Assembly (NCBI RefSeq): GCF_000003605.2 | Contig: NW_003131853.1 | Span: 256,178-297,111, forward strand | Direction of reading: 5' to 3' | Source of the DNA: Saccoglossus kowalevskii | Taxonomy: Eukaryota > Hemichordata > Enteropneusta > Harrimaniidae | DNA length: 40,934 nt | Shown here: piece by piece, positions 1 to 12,540 of the stretch | How positions within the stretch are numbered: the first letter of the stretch is position 1 | How the letters are laid out: every line of letters begins with the position of its first letter | Position numbers and translations under genes: made by a program | The notes under the pieces: model-generated | Seen by the model: only the letters and a program-made list of their open reading frames with translations | Told to the model about the DNA's origin: nothing | Database searches by the model: none

Positions 1-85
<85 letters not shown>
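1..85. repeat. (TA)n microsatellite
   Basis: Uninterrupted alternating TA fills the left edge of the window up to the first break at position 86. It probably continues outside the window. Confidence 0.97.
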
Positions 86-88
<3 letters not shown>

Positions 89-2270
89 ACTATGCACAAT
101 TATAATTATAATTAACATAGGATGTACAACTTTACTTAGAAAACATCAGCCACGATCTGCATTTATAAGTTATTCCAATTAATAACTATTCATTAAAATA
201 ATTTCCTTTCATCTGATTGCAATGTAATAATATCTCTATCGCGTAGAAAAAACATTGCTACTCACTGTTTTAACCCGTCTCATACTACGCCGCATTCTCA
301 TTCCCAATGTTATCGATGTTTTCTTCCAGGTCTTCATTTTGTTGCCATGGTTCCATTGTTCCTCGTCATTCTGATTTATAAACAATTGCTCCACCTGTTG
401 TGTCATTCTTGAAGATTAGATATACTGATATATTACTAGTATCTACCTGGAGACGACGATATTGTAGTGCTCATCAGATGTTCGCAAGGATGCACACTAC
501 TCCATATATGAATTCATCACATCTATGCAATTACACCGCTGACAATCCGCATTGGGACGTGCTGTCATATCCTAACCATTAATTCATCCAGAGACAAAAT
601 TATTCGTTTCAAGCACACGTGAAACAAGAGATTATGTAATTATAATTGCTAATCAGTGATGCGCATTTCACATTTAAATGTACATCTCGAAACTATACAA
701 TACGTATAGTTTCGATCAGATCGCGGTGGCAGATACACTATGTTGTCGTATTGTAGATGATCCAGCTATCGACTTGGAGAAATGATTTCTTTTTCAAGAC
801 TTCAAATTCAATAAACTGTAATGAAGAGCAAATTACTTGAGAAACGTATACATTGGTTTGGTAGCAAGAATATACAGTCTTTTATCTTGACCCAGAAAAG
901 ATATTAAATAATGGACACAATAAATATTGTTCAAATACATGAAGACGATTGACTCTAAATAAGACTTGTCGATGTTCTTGATCAATTAATTCCTCCCTGC
1001 AAGCGGTCACACAATCCGTGCATTTTAAAGCCAAGTCATCTTTACGATTTATAGACACGGTTTTATAGCCATTCCACTTAAGATATCGTCTCAAATCTAC
1101 CACCACTGTATGATCTTTCTAAATGTGTCGAATACACTGACCCTGATCGTCGTGATTGTGACTAATATACTGGTGTGTGTCACTTCTATATTGTGATTTG
1201 TATGCAAATGAGTATATATGAAATTAAAAGCTTATACACATTACATAACAACTACCATATATTAATTAGTTTGAATAAAAAATGAAAGATCGATTCGATT
1301 TAGTATTGTGATAACGTAATATGAATATCCCTTCGTTTATAATATAGAAGGATGATTTACGTGTCCCCTGACAATGATTACTCAGCCAGAGACATGGAGA
1401 CGTTAATAGAAAAAAAAATGATTTCTATAAAATAACAAATAATTCCAGTCAGACGATCATCTTACTATCTGCTATAGCCAAATCTGTGTAATATAGTGCA
1501 ATGTTTGTTGCAATGTTACTATTCATTGAGTCTAATACCAACAATGTGAAGTGGTTTACCGGAGCGCTTCACAGAGTAGTTTTTAGTTGCATTTCACTGA
1601 TCGACATAAGTTTCATTCGATTTCCATGACGTGAACCCTATTGAGAAACAACAACAAATAACGGCTCACAGCTATACCATTGAAATTTGAATAGTTACAC
1701 AGTGTACTGGCATGGGAAATGTTACATTAGTGATACCAGCGAATAACCATTGAAATAACATATGATGAACACATTACGACGAGATGGATCTTGTTCTCTT
1801 CAACGGATCATTAATTGTCATTCAGTGACTACTGCATCTACTAACAGTATTAGTCTTGGGCTGAATACATTTCACTGACAATTTAACTCCAGTCACTGCC
1901 ATTCTTTATTAATGCATATTTGATAATTACGACATCTGTATCACTTTAAATTATATAGAATATTTTTTGAGTTTATTTGAGCGATTTACCCACAGTCAAC
2001 AGGAATGAGGTAAACGCAAACGTCATGTGACGACTTCTGTAATAAAATTAACTTCTTGTGAATAATTTAAATAGGCTATTACGTTTTTCATCTACAGTAA
2101 TTGGTTTGTTTATGTTATTATGCCAAATTGTGTATTCCATCAGGTATTGGGCATGTCCTTCACCAGACACGTGTAGCATTCAAGTTATTTTACTAGATAA
2201 TGTAACTTGTTTGTGTATGGTGTATTCGTCGACAATTTACATGTGTCCAACTTCATTATTCACTGACAGT
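86..2270. other. AT-rich intergenic DNA, no gene recognised
   Basis: I see no convincing coding exon, RNA gene or complete transposon here. Open frames are short and have no family resemblance. The one clear local structure is the perfect hairpin at 688-714. Confidence 0.6.
688..714. repeat. Perfect 11-bp inverted repeat (hairpin)
   Basis: CGAAACTATAC at 688-698 is followed after five bases (AATAC) by its exact reverse complement GTATAGTTTCG at 704-714. No T-run follows and no gene is adjacent, so no function is assigned. Confidence 0.7.
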
Positions 2271-2338
2271 TGACCTGGGACTTTTGATGACGGCAATTGA
2301 CCATTCAAGGGAAATCACTGACTACTGACCATTTTTTC

Positions 2339-5300
2339 TGGACCTGGGACCCTGGCAATTTATCTGGACCATTCGATGTGCGTCACTGGCCATTAACCTG
2401 GACTATTCGATGTGCGTCACTGTCCATTTATCTGGACCATTCGACGCGAGTCACTGGCAATTTATCTGGACCATTCGATGTCAGTCACTGGCCATTAATC
2501 TGGACCATTGGACATGAGTTACTGTCCATTTATCTAGACTATTCGATTTGAGTGTTTGGCTATTTATCTGGACTATTCGATGTGAGTCACTGGCCATTAA
2601 TTTGGACCATTCGACGTGAATCACTGGCCATTATTCTGGACTATTCGATGTGAGTCACTGGCCATTTATCTGGACGATTCGGCGCGAGTCACTGGCAATT
2701 TATCTGGACCATTCGATTTGAGTCACTGGCCATTAATCTGGACTATTCGATGTGAGACACTGGTCATTTATCTGGACCATTCGACATGAATCACTGGCAA
2801 TTTATTTGTATCATTCGATGTCAGTCACTGGCAATTAATGTGGACCATTCGATGTGAGTCACTGGCTTTTTATCTGAACCATTCGATGTGAGTCACTGGC
2901 TATTTATCTGGACTATTCAATGTGAGTCACTGGCTATTTATTCGGACTATTCGGTGTGAGTCACTGGCTATTTATCTGGACCATTCGACGTCAGTCACTG
3001 GCTATTTATCTTGACCATTCGACGTGAGTCACTGGCCATTTATCCGGACTATTCGATGTGAGTCACTGGCCATTAATCTGGACCATTTGGCGTGAGTCAC
3101 TGGACCGTAATCAGAACTATTCGATGTGAGTCACTGGCCATTTATCTGGACCATTCGACATGCGTCACTGGCCATTTATCTGGACTATTCGACGCGAGTC
3201 GCTGGCAATTTATCTGGACCATTCGATGCGAGTCACTGGCAATTTATCTGGACCATTAGATTTGAGTCACTGGCCATTAATCTGGACTATTCGATGTGAG
3301 ACACTGGTCATTTATCTGGACCATTCTACATGAATCACTGGCAATTTATTTGGATCATTCGATGTCAGTCACTGGCAATTAATGTGGACCATTCGATGTG
3401 AGTTACTGGCCATTTATCTGGATTATTCGACGTGAGTCACTGACGATTTATCTGGACCATTCGACGTGAGTCACTGGCTATTTATCTGGACCATTCGATT
3501 TGCGTCACTGGCCATTTATCTGGACTATTCGATGTGAGACACTGGTCATTTATCTGGACCATTCTACATGAATCACTGGCAATTTATTTGGATCATTCGA
3601 TGTCAGTCACTGGCAATTAATGTGGACCATTCGATGTGAGTTACTGGCCATTTATCTGGACTATTCGACGTGAGTCACTCACGATTTATCTGCACCATTC
3701 GACGTGAGTCCATGGCTATTTATCTGGACTATTCGATGTGAGTCACTGGCCATTAATCTGAACTATTCGATGTGAGTCACTGGCTATTTATCTGGACCAT
3801 TCGACGCGAGTCACTGGCAATTTATCTGGACCATTCGATTTGAGTCACTGGCCATTAATCTGGACTATTTGATGTGAAACACTGGTCATTAATCTGGACT
3901 ATTCGATGTGAGTCACTGGCTATTTATCTGGACCATTCGACGCGAGTCACTGGCAATTTATCTGGACCATTCGATTTGAGTCACTGGCCATTAATCTGGA
4001 CTATTCGATGTGAAACACTGGTCATTTATCTGGACCATTCGACATGAATCACTGGCAATTAATGTGGACCATTCGATGTGAGTTACTGGCCATTTATCTG
4101 GACTATTCGACGTGAGTCACTCACGATTTATCTGCACCATTCGACGTGAGTCCATGGCTATTTATCTGGACTATTCGATGTGAGTCACTGGCCATTAATC
4201 TGGACTATTCGATGTGAGTCACTGGCTATTTATCTGGACCATTCGATGCGAGTCACTGGCAATTTATCTGGACCATTCGATTTGAGTCACTGGCCATTTA
4301 TCTGGACCATTCGACGCGAGTCACTGGCAATTTATCTGGACCATTCGACGCGAGTCACTGGCAATTTATCTGGACCATTCGATTTGAGTCACTGGCCATT
4401 TATCTGGACTATTCGATGTGAGACACTGGTCATTTATCTGGACCATTCTACATGAATCACTGGCAATTTATTTGGATCATTCGATATCAGTCACTAGCAA
4501 TTAATGTGGACCATTCGATGTGAGTTACTGGCCATTTATCTGGACTATTCGACATGAGTCACTCCCGATTTATCTGCACCATTCGACGTGAGTCCATGGC
4601 TATTTATCTGGACTATTCGATGTAAGTCACTGGCCATTAATCTGGACTATTCGATGTGAGTCACTGGCTATTTATCTGGACCATTCGACGTGAGTCACTT
4701 GCCATTTATCTTGACTATTCGATGTGAGTCACTGGCCATTTATCTGGACTATTCGACGTGAGTCACTCCCGATTTATCTGCACCATTCGACGTGAGTCCA
4801 TGGCTATTTATCTGGACTATTCGATGTGAGTCACTGGCCATTAATCTGGACTATTCGATGTGAGTCACTGGCTATTTATCTGGACCATTCGACGTGAGTC
4901 ACTTGCCATTTACATGTATCTTGACTATTCGATGTGAGTCACTGGCTATTTATTCGGACTATTCGGTGTGAGTCACTGGCTATTTATCTGGACCATTCGA
5001 CGTCAGTCACTGGCTATTTATCTTGACCATTCGACGTGAGTCACTGGCCATTTATCTGGACTATTTGATGTGAGTCACTGGCCATTTATCTGGACATTCG
5101 AAGTGAGTTACTGGCTATTTATCTGGACCATTCGATGTGAGTCACTGGCCATTAATCTAGACCATTGGGCGTGAGTCACTGGACAGTAATCTGAACTATT
5201 CGATCTGAGTCACTGGCCATTTATCCGGACTATTCGATGTGAGTCACTGGTCATTTATCTGGACCATTCGACGTGAGTCACTGGCCATTAATCTGGACCA

Positions 5301-6793
5301 TTGGGCGTGAGTCACTGGACAGTAATCTGAACTATTCGATCTGAGTCACTGGCCATTTATCTGGACTATTCGATGTGAGTCACTGGTCATTTATCTGGAC
5401 CATTCGACGTGAGTCACTGGCTATTTATCTGGACTATTCGATGTGAGTCACTGGCCATTAATCTGGACTATTCGATGTGAGTCACTGGCTATTTATCTGG
5501 ACCATTCGACGCGAGTCACTGGCAATTTATCTGGACCATTCGATTTGAGTCACTGGCCATTAATCTGGACTATTTGATGTGAGACACTGGTCATTTATCT
5601 GGACCATTCGACATGAATCACTGGCAATTTATTTGGATCATTCGATGTCAGTCACTGGCAATTAATGTAGACCATTTGACGTGCGTCACTGGCCATTTAT
5701 CTGGACCATTCGACGCGAGTCACTGGCAATTTATCTGGACCATTCGACGCGAGTCACGGGCAATTTATCTGGACCATTCGATTTGAGTCACTGGCCATTA
5801 ATCTGGACTATTCGATGTGAGACACTGGTCATTTATCTGGACCATTCTACATGAATCACTGGCAATTTATTTGGATCATTTGATGTCAGTCACTGGCAAT
5901 TAATTTGGACCATTCGATGTGAGTCACTGGCCATTTTTCTGAACTATTCGACGTGAGTCACTCACGATTTATCTGAACCATTCGACGTGAGTCACTTGCC
6001 ATTTATCTGGACTATTCGATGTGAGTCACTGGCTATTTATCTGGACTATTCGATGTGAGTCACTGGCTATTTATTCGGACTATTCGGTTTGAGTCACTGG
6101 CTATTTATCTGGACTATTCGACGTCAGTCACTGGCTATTTATCTGGACCATTTGACGTGAGTCACTGGCCATTTATCTGGACTATTCGATGTGAGTCACT
6201 GGCTATTTATCTGGACTATTCGATGTGAGTCACTGGCTATTTATTCGGACTATTCGGTGTGAGTCACTGGCTATTTATCTGGACCATTCGACGTGAGTCA
6301 CTGGCCATTTATCTGGACTATTCGATGTGAGTCACTGGCCATTAATCTGGTCCATTGGGCGTGAGTCACTGGACAGTAATCTGAACTATTCGATGTGAGT
6401 CACTGGCCATTTATCTAGACCATTCGACGTGAGTTACTGGCCATTTATCTGGACCATTCGATGTGAGTCACTGGCCATTAATTTGGACCATTGGGCATGA
6501 GTCACTGGACAGTAATCTGAACTATTCGATCTGAGTCACTGGCCATTTATCGGGACCATTCGATGTGAGTCACTGGTCATTAATCTGGACCATTGGGCGT
6601 GAGTCACTGGACCGTAATCTGAACTATTCGATGGGAGTCACTGGCCATATATCTGGTCCATTCGACGTCAGTCACTGGCCATTAACCATTGGGCGTGAGT
6701 CACTGGACAGTAATCTGAACTATTCGATGTGATTCACTGGCCATTTATCTGGACTATTTGATGTGAGTCAGTGGCTATTTATCTGGACTATGC
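2339..6793. repeat. 34-bp tandem satellite, about 130 units, with higher-order structure
   Basis: The unit reads roughly GTGAGTCACTGG, then CCATTTATCTGGAC, then TATTCGAT, giving 34 bp. Sequence from about 2339 to 6793 is made of such units with substitutions and very few indels. Variant units recur at multiples of 34: the AATTTATTTG variant starts at 2799, 3343, 3581, 4465, 5625 and 5864, with spacings of 544, 238, 884, 1160 and 239. The ATTGGGC variant starts at 5164, 5300, 6354, 6490 and 6592. That is the mark of multi-unit (higher-order) duplication. Open frames inside, such as 4180-4455, repeat every 34 residues simply because three units make 102 nt; I do not call them genes. The left end decays into diverged copies from about 2270. 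Confidence 0.96.
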
Positions 6794-7116
6794 GACCTAG
6801 TCATATGACGACAATCACCAAATATTAACCAGATATCGACCTCGCCATATGATGAGAGTCACAAGTTATTCACATGGCCATACGATGAGAGTAATCAGCT
6901 ATCGACCTCGCCATATGATGAGAGACATAAGTTATTCACATGGCCATACGATGAGAGTAATCAGCTATCGACCTCGCCATATGATGAGAGTCACAAGTTA
7001 TTCACATGGCCGCATGATGAGAGTCGTCAGCTATCGACCTGCCATACGATGACAGTTACCAGCTATCGACCTGGCCATATGATTCAGGTCACCAGCTAGG
7101 TCATCAGGTCATTCTA
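6794..7116. repeat. 33-bp tandem array organised as 66-bp dimers
   Basis: Two alternating 33-bp monomers, CCATATGATGAGAGTCAC... and CCATACGATGAGAGTAAT..., recur with a 66-bp period: CCATATGATG starts at 6845, 6911 and 6977. The array abuts the 34-bp satellite and shares the core CCAT-CGATG-GAGTCAC, so it looks like a diverged edge of the same family. The frame 6849-7052 is open only because 33 is a multiple of three. The right end fades at about 7116. Confidence 0.85.
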
Positions 7117-10100
7117 AGAAAAACAACATTTGTACATTCAATGACAGCACATTACAACATGGAATCATGTCTGGGATAGTTGTAATGCCGAATATCTTGT
7201 TTTCGTCATATCATCACACTTTTAGAAAGTTACCCAGAGCGTCTGTCATCTGAATCACTATAGCTAGCCTACCACCTCCCGGCATGGTATATTTGGTTAC
7301 TTGTGATGTGTATTTTTTAATCGGAGAAGATCATCGAAAGTGGTGTACAATAGCGGTCAATTCCACATAAGCATACATATCATATGACCAGGTACTCTAT
7401 TTGTGCCCGACATATTTTATACTCGTCTTTAAGTTTTGGCATAAAATTCACATAATTCCTGTACACATACAACCAAGTCAACCTGCTAATTACGTAACAC
7501 GATAACAGTTCGTCCTTACCTTTGATCCCTGAATGAATCTGTGTACAGGCCGTTGCATGTGAAACGTTATCATTTGTCGTTGTTACACTGCATCCGGTCA
7601 CAGTTGATGTGTTACTATGATAATATTTGTCAATTAGCTAATGAAATATTTGATTGATCATAACTTCAGCTCATAAACGTGAGTTGGATAATACACACGC
7701 TATCGTCTACAATGTAATATCAGGCAACATGCCTAGGTGGAGAGGGTAGATTAATATTTGACCATAAATCTAGGACAGTTATGTTTTATTGTCGGTACAT
7801 TTATGCATACAACTCAATACTACTGTGAATCCTGCCTCGTCTTTCCCAACTGTGGATCATATAAACATAACGGATCTGAGATAATTGATCATAATTCTTT
7901 TCAAATTACGTTGAGAATTGAGCAGTGTGATTCGGACAATTCTTCTCCATAGTATAAATTGTTAAATTTATCCAGTTCTCTGTTATTGATTGTACTCAAG
8001 TTAACTTTCTATAAGACATCTATCCCTTGACAATGGCGTCTTATACTAAGCTATATTAATTCAATCTTAACAAACCAAGCTATTTTGTACTAGAACATAT
8101 ATGTGAAAGAACTCGTATTAACGAGTACATCAACAACATGCACTTAATACAGGATATCATAACAATGAATGTTTACATCATAAAGACACACGCCTGTGTC
8201 ACATATTGTCAACTTAGCAGTAATTTATAACGAGCTTCATAATAATTTACATTCAGCACATTTATTCACCCACTAACCTTTACATGAATGTTACTGATAG
8301 TGTAATTACTTATAATATATGCATGACAGTGATTTCAATCACTTACTACGTGTAATGAACGATGGCAAGTAGTAAGGTGACCCCAATGAACTATGACGTC
8401 CCATTTGTATAAACGTTAAATCTCGCAATCGTCGTTGATTGGGTGACGAGAAGGATCTGGAAATTAATTAAGCTTTTTCATCACCAAAAAACCAACGCGT
8501 TGTAAATGTCATCTCGTAACATTTAACAGAATGTATTAGATATCTTCGAGTTACGAGTTTTGCATTGGGCTATGTCTCTATTTATAGGTAGACCGCGCAA
8601 ACCACTCCTCACAATTATTAAAACGTATTTAGTGTACTAAGGGTGTTAACTGCAAACTATGGTGTCGAGGATGTATAATTTGGTGTTTCACTTAACAAAT
8701 CGCTGCATTAACAGGGTTTTGTTGGTGTCATGTTATGTGATCCCAAGTAAGAGGTCAAGAAGAGGGCACTCGGTTCATACCGTTAACTTTTGTTGAAGTT
8801 GTCTATATCTATACATTCTAATGTGTTAGTACGTCCAATATTTTACTATGTATTTGAAATATACTTACATATACGTATTTATGGATTGTTTATATTTTAT
8901 ATATAAATATATCAAGTGTTATAACCCATACTTGAAAAATAAAAACAATTGCTCATCGAATTCAACCTAATATATAGTCTCACAGTAGCTGCTGACATAG
9001 AAAGTAAAGCAAGTAAATAAGAATGAATAAATGGCATGGTATATGTATACATTTACTATGCAGTTTATTCAGTGTTATTTACTCATATATTGTCACTAGT
9101 GACAGGGGAGGTTTCCAAACCGTCCCTGAAAACGGGTTGCGAGCTAAGTTGAACAATGGATGAGAAGAGAAACTTACTAGCTGAACAAGAATTCGGTAAA
9201 ACCTATTCCAGGAAGCATTTAAAAATCAGTTTAAATAAAAATGTGCAAGATAACAATGGGATGCTCTTGAACCCGCGGTGTTTTCATTCCGAGCAAATGG
9301 CAATTTTACCGTAGCGTGCTACACTACGATTACATTTATCGCATTATCAATTGGAATAAACTTTCCATGATTTTAATACGAAATTGGTGTAATAACTCAT
9401 TTTAACAATAATTTCTGGCGCGAAATTGTAGTAACCTTATTAGTAAAACAATACATTTGCCATGGCTAGGACAGTCAAGTAACAAGGTACATATAGTCAC
9501 ATGGTGCCGCCCAATATTATTACAATGTTATAAGCCATTGCGCAATAGCACATGTTCTCCTGGGGTCCCCTGTCAATCATGACGCCTCTGTTTAAAAATG
9601 AAACGCCTTTTATTTATATAATTCATACATAAAATATAAATCTTGCTTCTTGCTACCTAATTGGTGGAAACGACTCATTCATTATATTTATAAGAATAAA
9701 TATGTCTTTGTTATGACTGCATACCATTATCATATACATTCTTGATAAGGTAGCATACTCTTAAAGAAATGTCAACACATTTATAACTGTTTTACAATAC
9801 GAGAAAAATTAAAAGTAAAATGCTTTAAACCAGCTGCTTCAGAAAATACAAATTAAGCAGTTTTTCTATGTTTAGAAATTTGAGCGTCTTGTTTGATTGT
9901 TTTCTTGTATTGTTAGTGTTAACTATTTATGTTTTCAGAATTAATTACTTTATTGTACTTTTCATCAAAACCTCAAATCTGGGGTACGATAGCAATAAAG
10001 ATTATATTCTCATAAAAATAAATAAATCTAGTTTTACAGGCCGTAGTTATGTTAATGTGCGTAGTAAAGTGTGCGAGATGTAACTGGTACTTATATTAGT

Positions 10101-10140
10101 ATTGACCATAGCACATGCAGTCAGTGACTGACTCGAAAGT
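7117..10140. other. AT-rich intergenic DNA, no gene recognised
   Basis: No exon, RNA gene or bounded transposon could be supported. Frames such as 7380-7601, 7758-7952 and 9868-10083 are short, low in complexity and without recognisable motifs. A 14-bp perfect palindrome, TGTCACTAGTGACA, lies at 9091-9104. Confidence 0.55.
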
Positions 10141-10142
10141 AG

Positions 10143-10153
10143 AGCGCCCTCTA
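10143..10153. promoter_or_regulatory. CTCF-core-like motif upstream of the TMEM276-like gene
   Basis: AGCGCCCTCTA matches the reverse complement of the core of the bilaterian CTCF consensus (AGCGCC-M-Y-CT-R); the outer bases do not match well. It lies about 225 bp upstream of the chosen ATG. A TATA-like TTATAAA follows near 10164. A single motif match of this length may be chance. Confidence 0.3.
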
Positions 10154-10376
10154 TGTGTTTTTTTTATAAACAACTTAGGGGAGCCCGATTTGAGTGTTTG
10201 TTTGTTTGTTAGAAAATCATCGTATTGATGTTGTTGTGGGAACGGAAGTAAGAACTAAAGTTGTCTATATTTATAGATTTTATTTTCGTCTTCCCTTCTC
10301 CATGATACATAGGAATTCCAAGAACTTGAGACTGGTATTTCTAGTCTTATCTGTGATTGCGTTTAATGAAGTTAAA

Positions 10377-11078
10377 ATGGATGCTAATCGCCAAGCAACT
10401 CCTGGCGGCGAGGTGGACATGCCACCAGTTAGACCAGATCACGAAGATAAGTCGAAGATGACATTGAGCGATACATTGTCTACTAATCAGAGACACACTA
10501 GTGTTGCAGTCTCAGATTTTATTTTAGCAGTTTCTGCATTCAATGCAGCCTTCGCAGTTATTGCTACTTCTAAACTCGGGGCCTTGGGCTTCAGTACTAT
10601 AGGATCAGCAGCTACCCTTGGTGTTGCTCGTTTTGTTTCCTCCACACCTTCTCCACAGCTAGTGGGCTTGCACGGTTTATTTTCGTGGTTGTCTTCAACA
10701 ATTGGGTTATCTTCGCTAGCGGCGGCCTTATACAGGTCTAATGGGCAATACATGATGTCAAGCGCCCACATGGCAGCTTCTTTGGCTTTAACGGCGGTTA
10801 CACGGGTACTCACTCCTGAAATTCAAGAGTTGGCAAGTCAGGGAGTAACAATTTCTGCAGTAATATCCATCCTTACATTCAGCATTTTTCGGTTCAACCC
10901 GTATGGTCTCGTCGGCGCTCTCATTTTCATCTTGTCAGCAGTTATTGGAACTAAAGGCACATTACTGGGAATGAAGAGAGTGGATTGGTTCCACTACGTG
11001 CTTGTGTTTGGTAATGTAGCGTTGATGAAAGCACTTCAACAATATGAACCACTGATCTATTATCGTCCAATAAAATAA
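10377..11078 (+). CDS. TMEM276: TMEM276-like multi-pass membrane protein, single exon
   Basis: 233 aa from ATG 10377, whose context AAAATGG (A at -3, G at +4) is strong. The first 40 residues are hydrophilic and acidic. About six or seven hydrophobic segments follow, near residues 43-63, 67-84, 94-118, 127-145, 153-171, 176-196 and 204-220. The family call is from memory of human TMEM276. The first membrane segment shares the pattern S..xLxV....AA......S...AGF, and a later one shares F..N.YG..G, followed by a K..D...AL tail. Human TMEM276 is a short multi-pass protein of unknown function encoded beside ZFTRAF1, and the ZFTRAF1 gene is also the neighbour here. The frame stays open upstream to a non-ATG codon at 10194. 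An in-frame ATG at 10302 would add 25 residues that look signal-like, but its context is weak (T at -3). No intron is seen in the coding part; 5' UTR exons may exist. It converges on ZFTRAF1. A local alternative is an unrelated multi-pass protein with chance similarity. Confidence 0.75.
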   Translation: MDANRQATPGGEVDMPPVRPDHEDKSKMTLSDTLSTNQRHTSVAVSDFILAVSAFNAAFAVIATSKLGALGFSTIGSAATLGVARFVSSTPSPQLVGLHGLFSWLSSTIGLSSLAAALYRSNGQYMMSSAHMAASLALTAVTRVLTPEIQELASQGVTISAVISILTFSIFRFNPYGLVGALIFILSAVIGTKGTLLGMKRVDWFHYVLVFGNVALMKALQQYEPLIYYRPIK

Positions 11079-11419
11079 CCCCCTAACCCTAACACTCCAG
11101 CCTCCTCTGAATGTTAAATGTATATACATAGATAACTAGAGTATCCTGAAGAGGACATATACTTTTAAATTAGAGAAGGGGCAAAGTTAGGTTTATGTTA
11201 TGGATGAGGAGCCTCTAAAGAATGAAATTTACTGGGAAAAGTACCTGATGATGGGATGATTGTTTACTACTGCACATACAAGAATACACCAGATATTGCG
11301 AATGTACAGTGTTTCTTCAGTTAGGGAGTAACTTTCAAGCTTCTGACCATGCTGCATCAGGTTGGTGGAATTTAAACTAATGGAGGAGGTAATTTGTCTT
11401 CAAGTGTAAGCATACAGGA

Positions 11420-11425
11420 AATAAA
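11420..11425 (+). terminator. Candidate polyadenylation signal of the TMEM276-like gene
   Basis: AATAAA lies about 340 nt after the stop codon on the same strand. It is a reasonable candidate, though such hexamers are frequent in AT-rich DNA. Confidence 0.4.
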
Positions 11426-12540
11426 TAGTGATGTTCTGCGTTAATGGATGAACAAAAATTACATTGCTATCATAAACATGACAGATACAGTAATGTGTAA
11501 CTGATGCATTTGTATTTATGTTTTAATAATTTAGACTTTCATATTGACTGAGTTTGTGATATACATGTAGAAAACCTATAGAACAGATATAATTAAAATA
11601 ATTATTTTGATATCACGATAAATTGTTAATTTAAATGAATGAGAGCTCTGGTTTAATTATTCATACACCTGATCTTAATTATTAATATCATAAGGAAGCA
11701 TTCTGGTGTGCTGAAGGTATGTGGAAGACAAGGTGGAATGATATTGTTAAAAGTCAATAGATTTATGCAGCAACACAGCCCAACTGAACTGAACTGCACT
11801 CAAAAGATATTCTCCCTCTCCTGATGAATGTCATTTTATATCTGATGGTGTTTTTCCCAATCAGATTTAAAAGGTTACCAAATGAGATACATCACATTAG
11901 CTCTAATGCGCTTACATAGATGACAGAAGTGTGTCCATAATCAATATTTGAATGATCCAGAGTACAGTTAATTTATGTGTGCTGCTAATAGAGAAAATAC
12001 AGTACCTGACAATTGTTATCTGCATTTTGTCACTATAGAGGAAATCTATAGCATACTAACGGAAGGAACAACTTGTGCTCGTTGACTCGCCCCCGAATCT
12101 TGGGTTTACCTATTATCAAAATGTTATTATACATGTATTAATACAAATATCAGGGATTATATTCCATATTCATAGAGTCGAATAATCACATATAGAAAAC
12201 CATGTAGTTTTTATCCATCCTCAATTTTTATTCATTACTCAAGGTAAATGGCTCACAATAGATGATCAGAACAGACTATTTGTGGGTTAATATAAATATT
12301 CCTTTTAAGTATCCAGGTTTACATTTGACTTAATGTACCATGAACTCCAGGAAATGTGCTGGGTTAATATGAACCATTGATGGTGCGCATCGTGTACGAA
12401 CATGAATGAGCCTGTGGCATTACTGGTGTAATCAAACAACATATCATACACACACACACACTTGAAATTCACAAAGCATCAATTCGTTGACGTTTACGCT
12501 ATGGTTCTATTGTTTGTCGCCATTCACAAAACCCAAACAA
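11426..12540. other. Intergenic AT-rich DNA, no gene recognised
   Basis: No exon or bounded element is visible. A short CA run lies near 12449-12462. Confidence 0.5.

Noticed and set aside
4180-4455. Open frames with 34-residue protein repeats in the satellite
   Set aside because: Three 34-bp units make 102 nt, so any stop-free run of units looks like a repeat protein. There is no start context, no conservation signal and no flanking exon structure.
6849-7052. Open frame with 22-residue repeats (MMRVTSYSHGH-type)
   Set aside because: It is a by-product of the 33-bp/66-bp tandem array, whose period is a multiple of three.
10487-10813. 108-aa antisense frame opposite the TMEM276-like gene
   Set aside because: It lies entirely within the better-supported plus-strand coding sequence and is a shadow of its codon use.
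11081-11093. CCCTAACCCTAAC just after the TMEM276-like stop codon, like the animal telomere repeat
   Set aside because: Only two hexamers, far too short to call an interstitial telomere; most likely chance.
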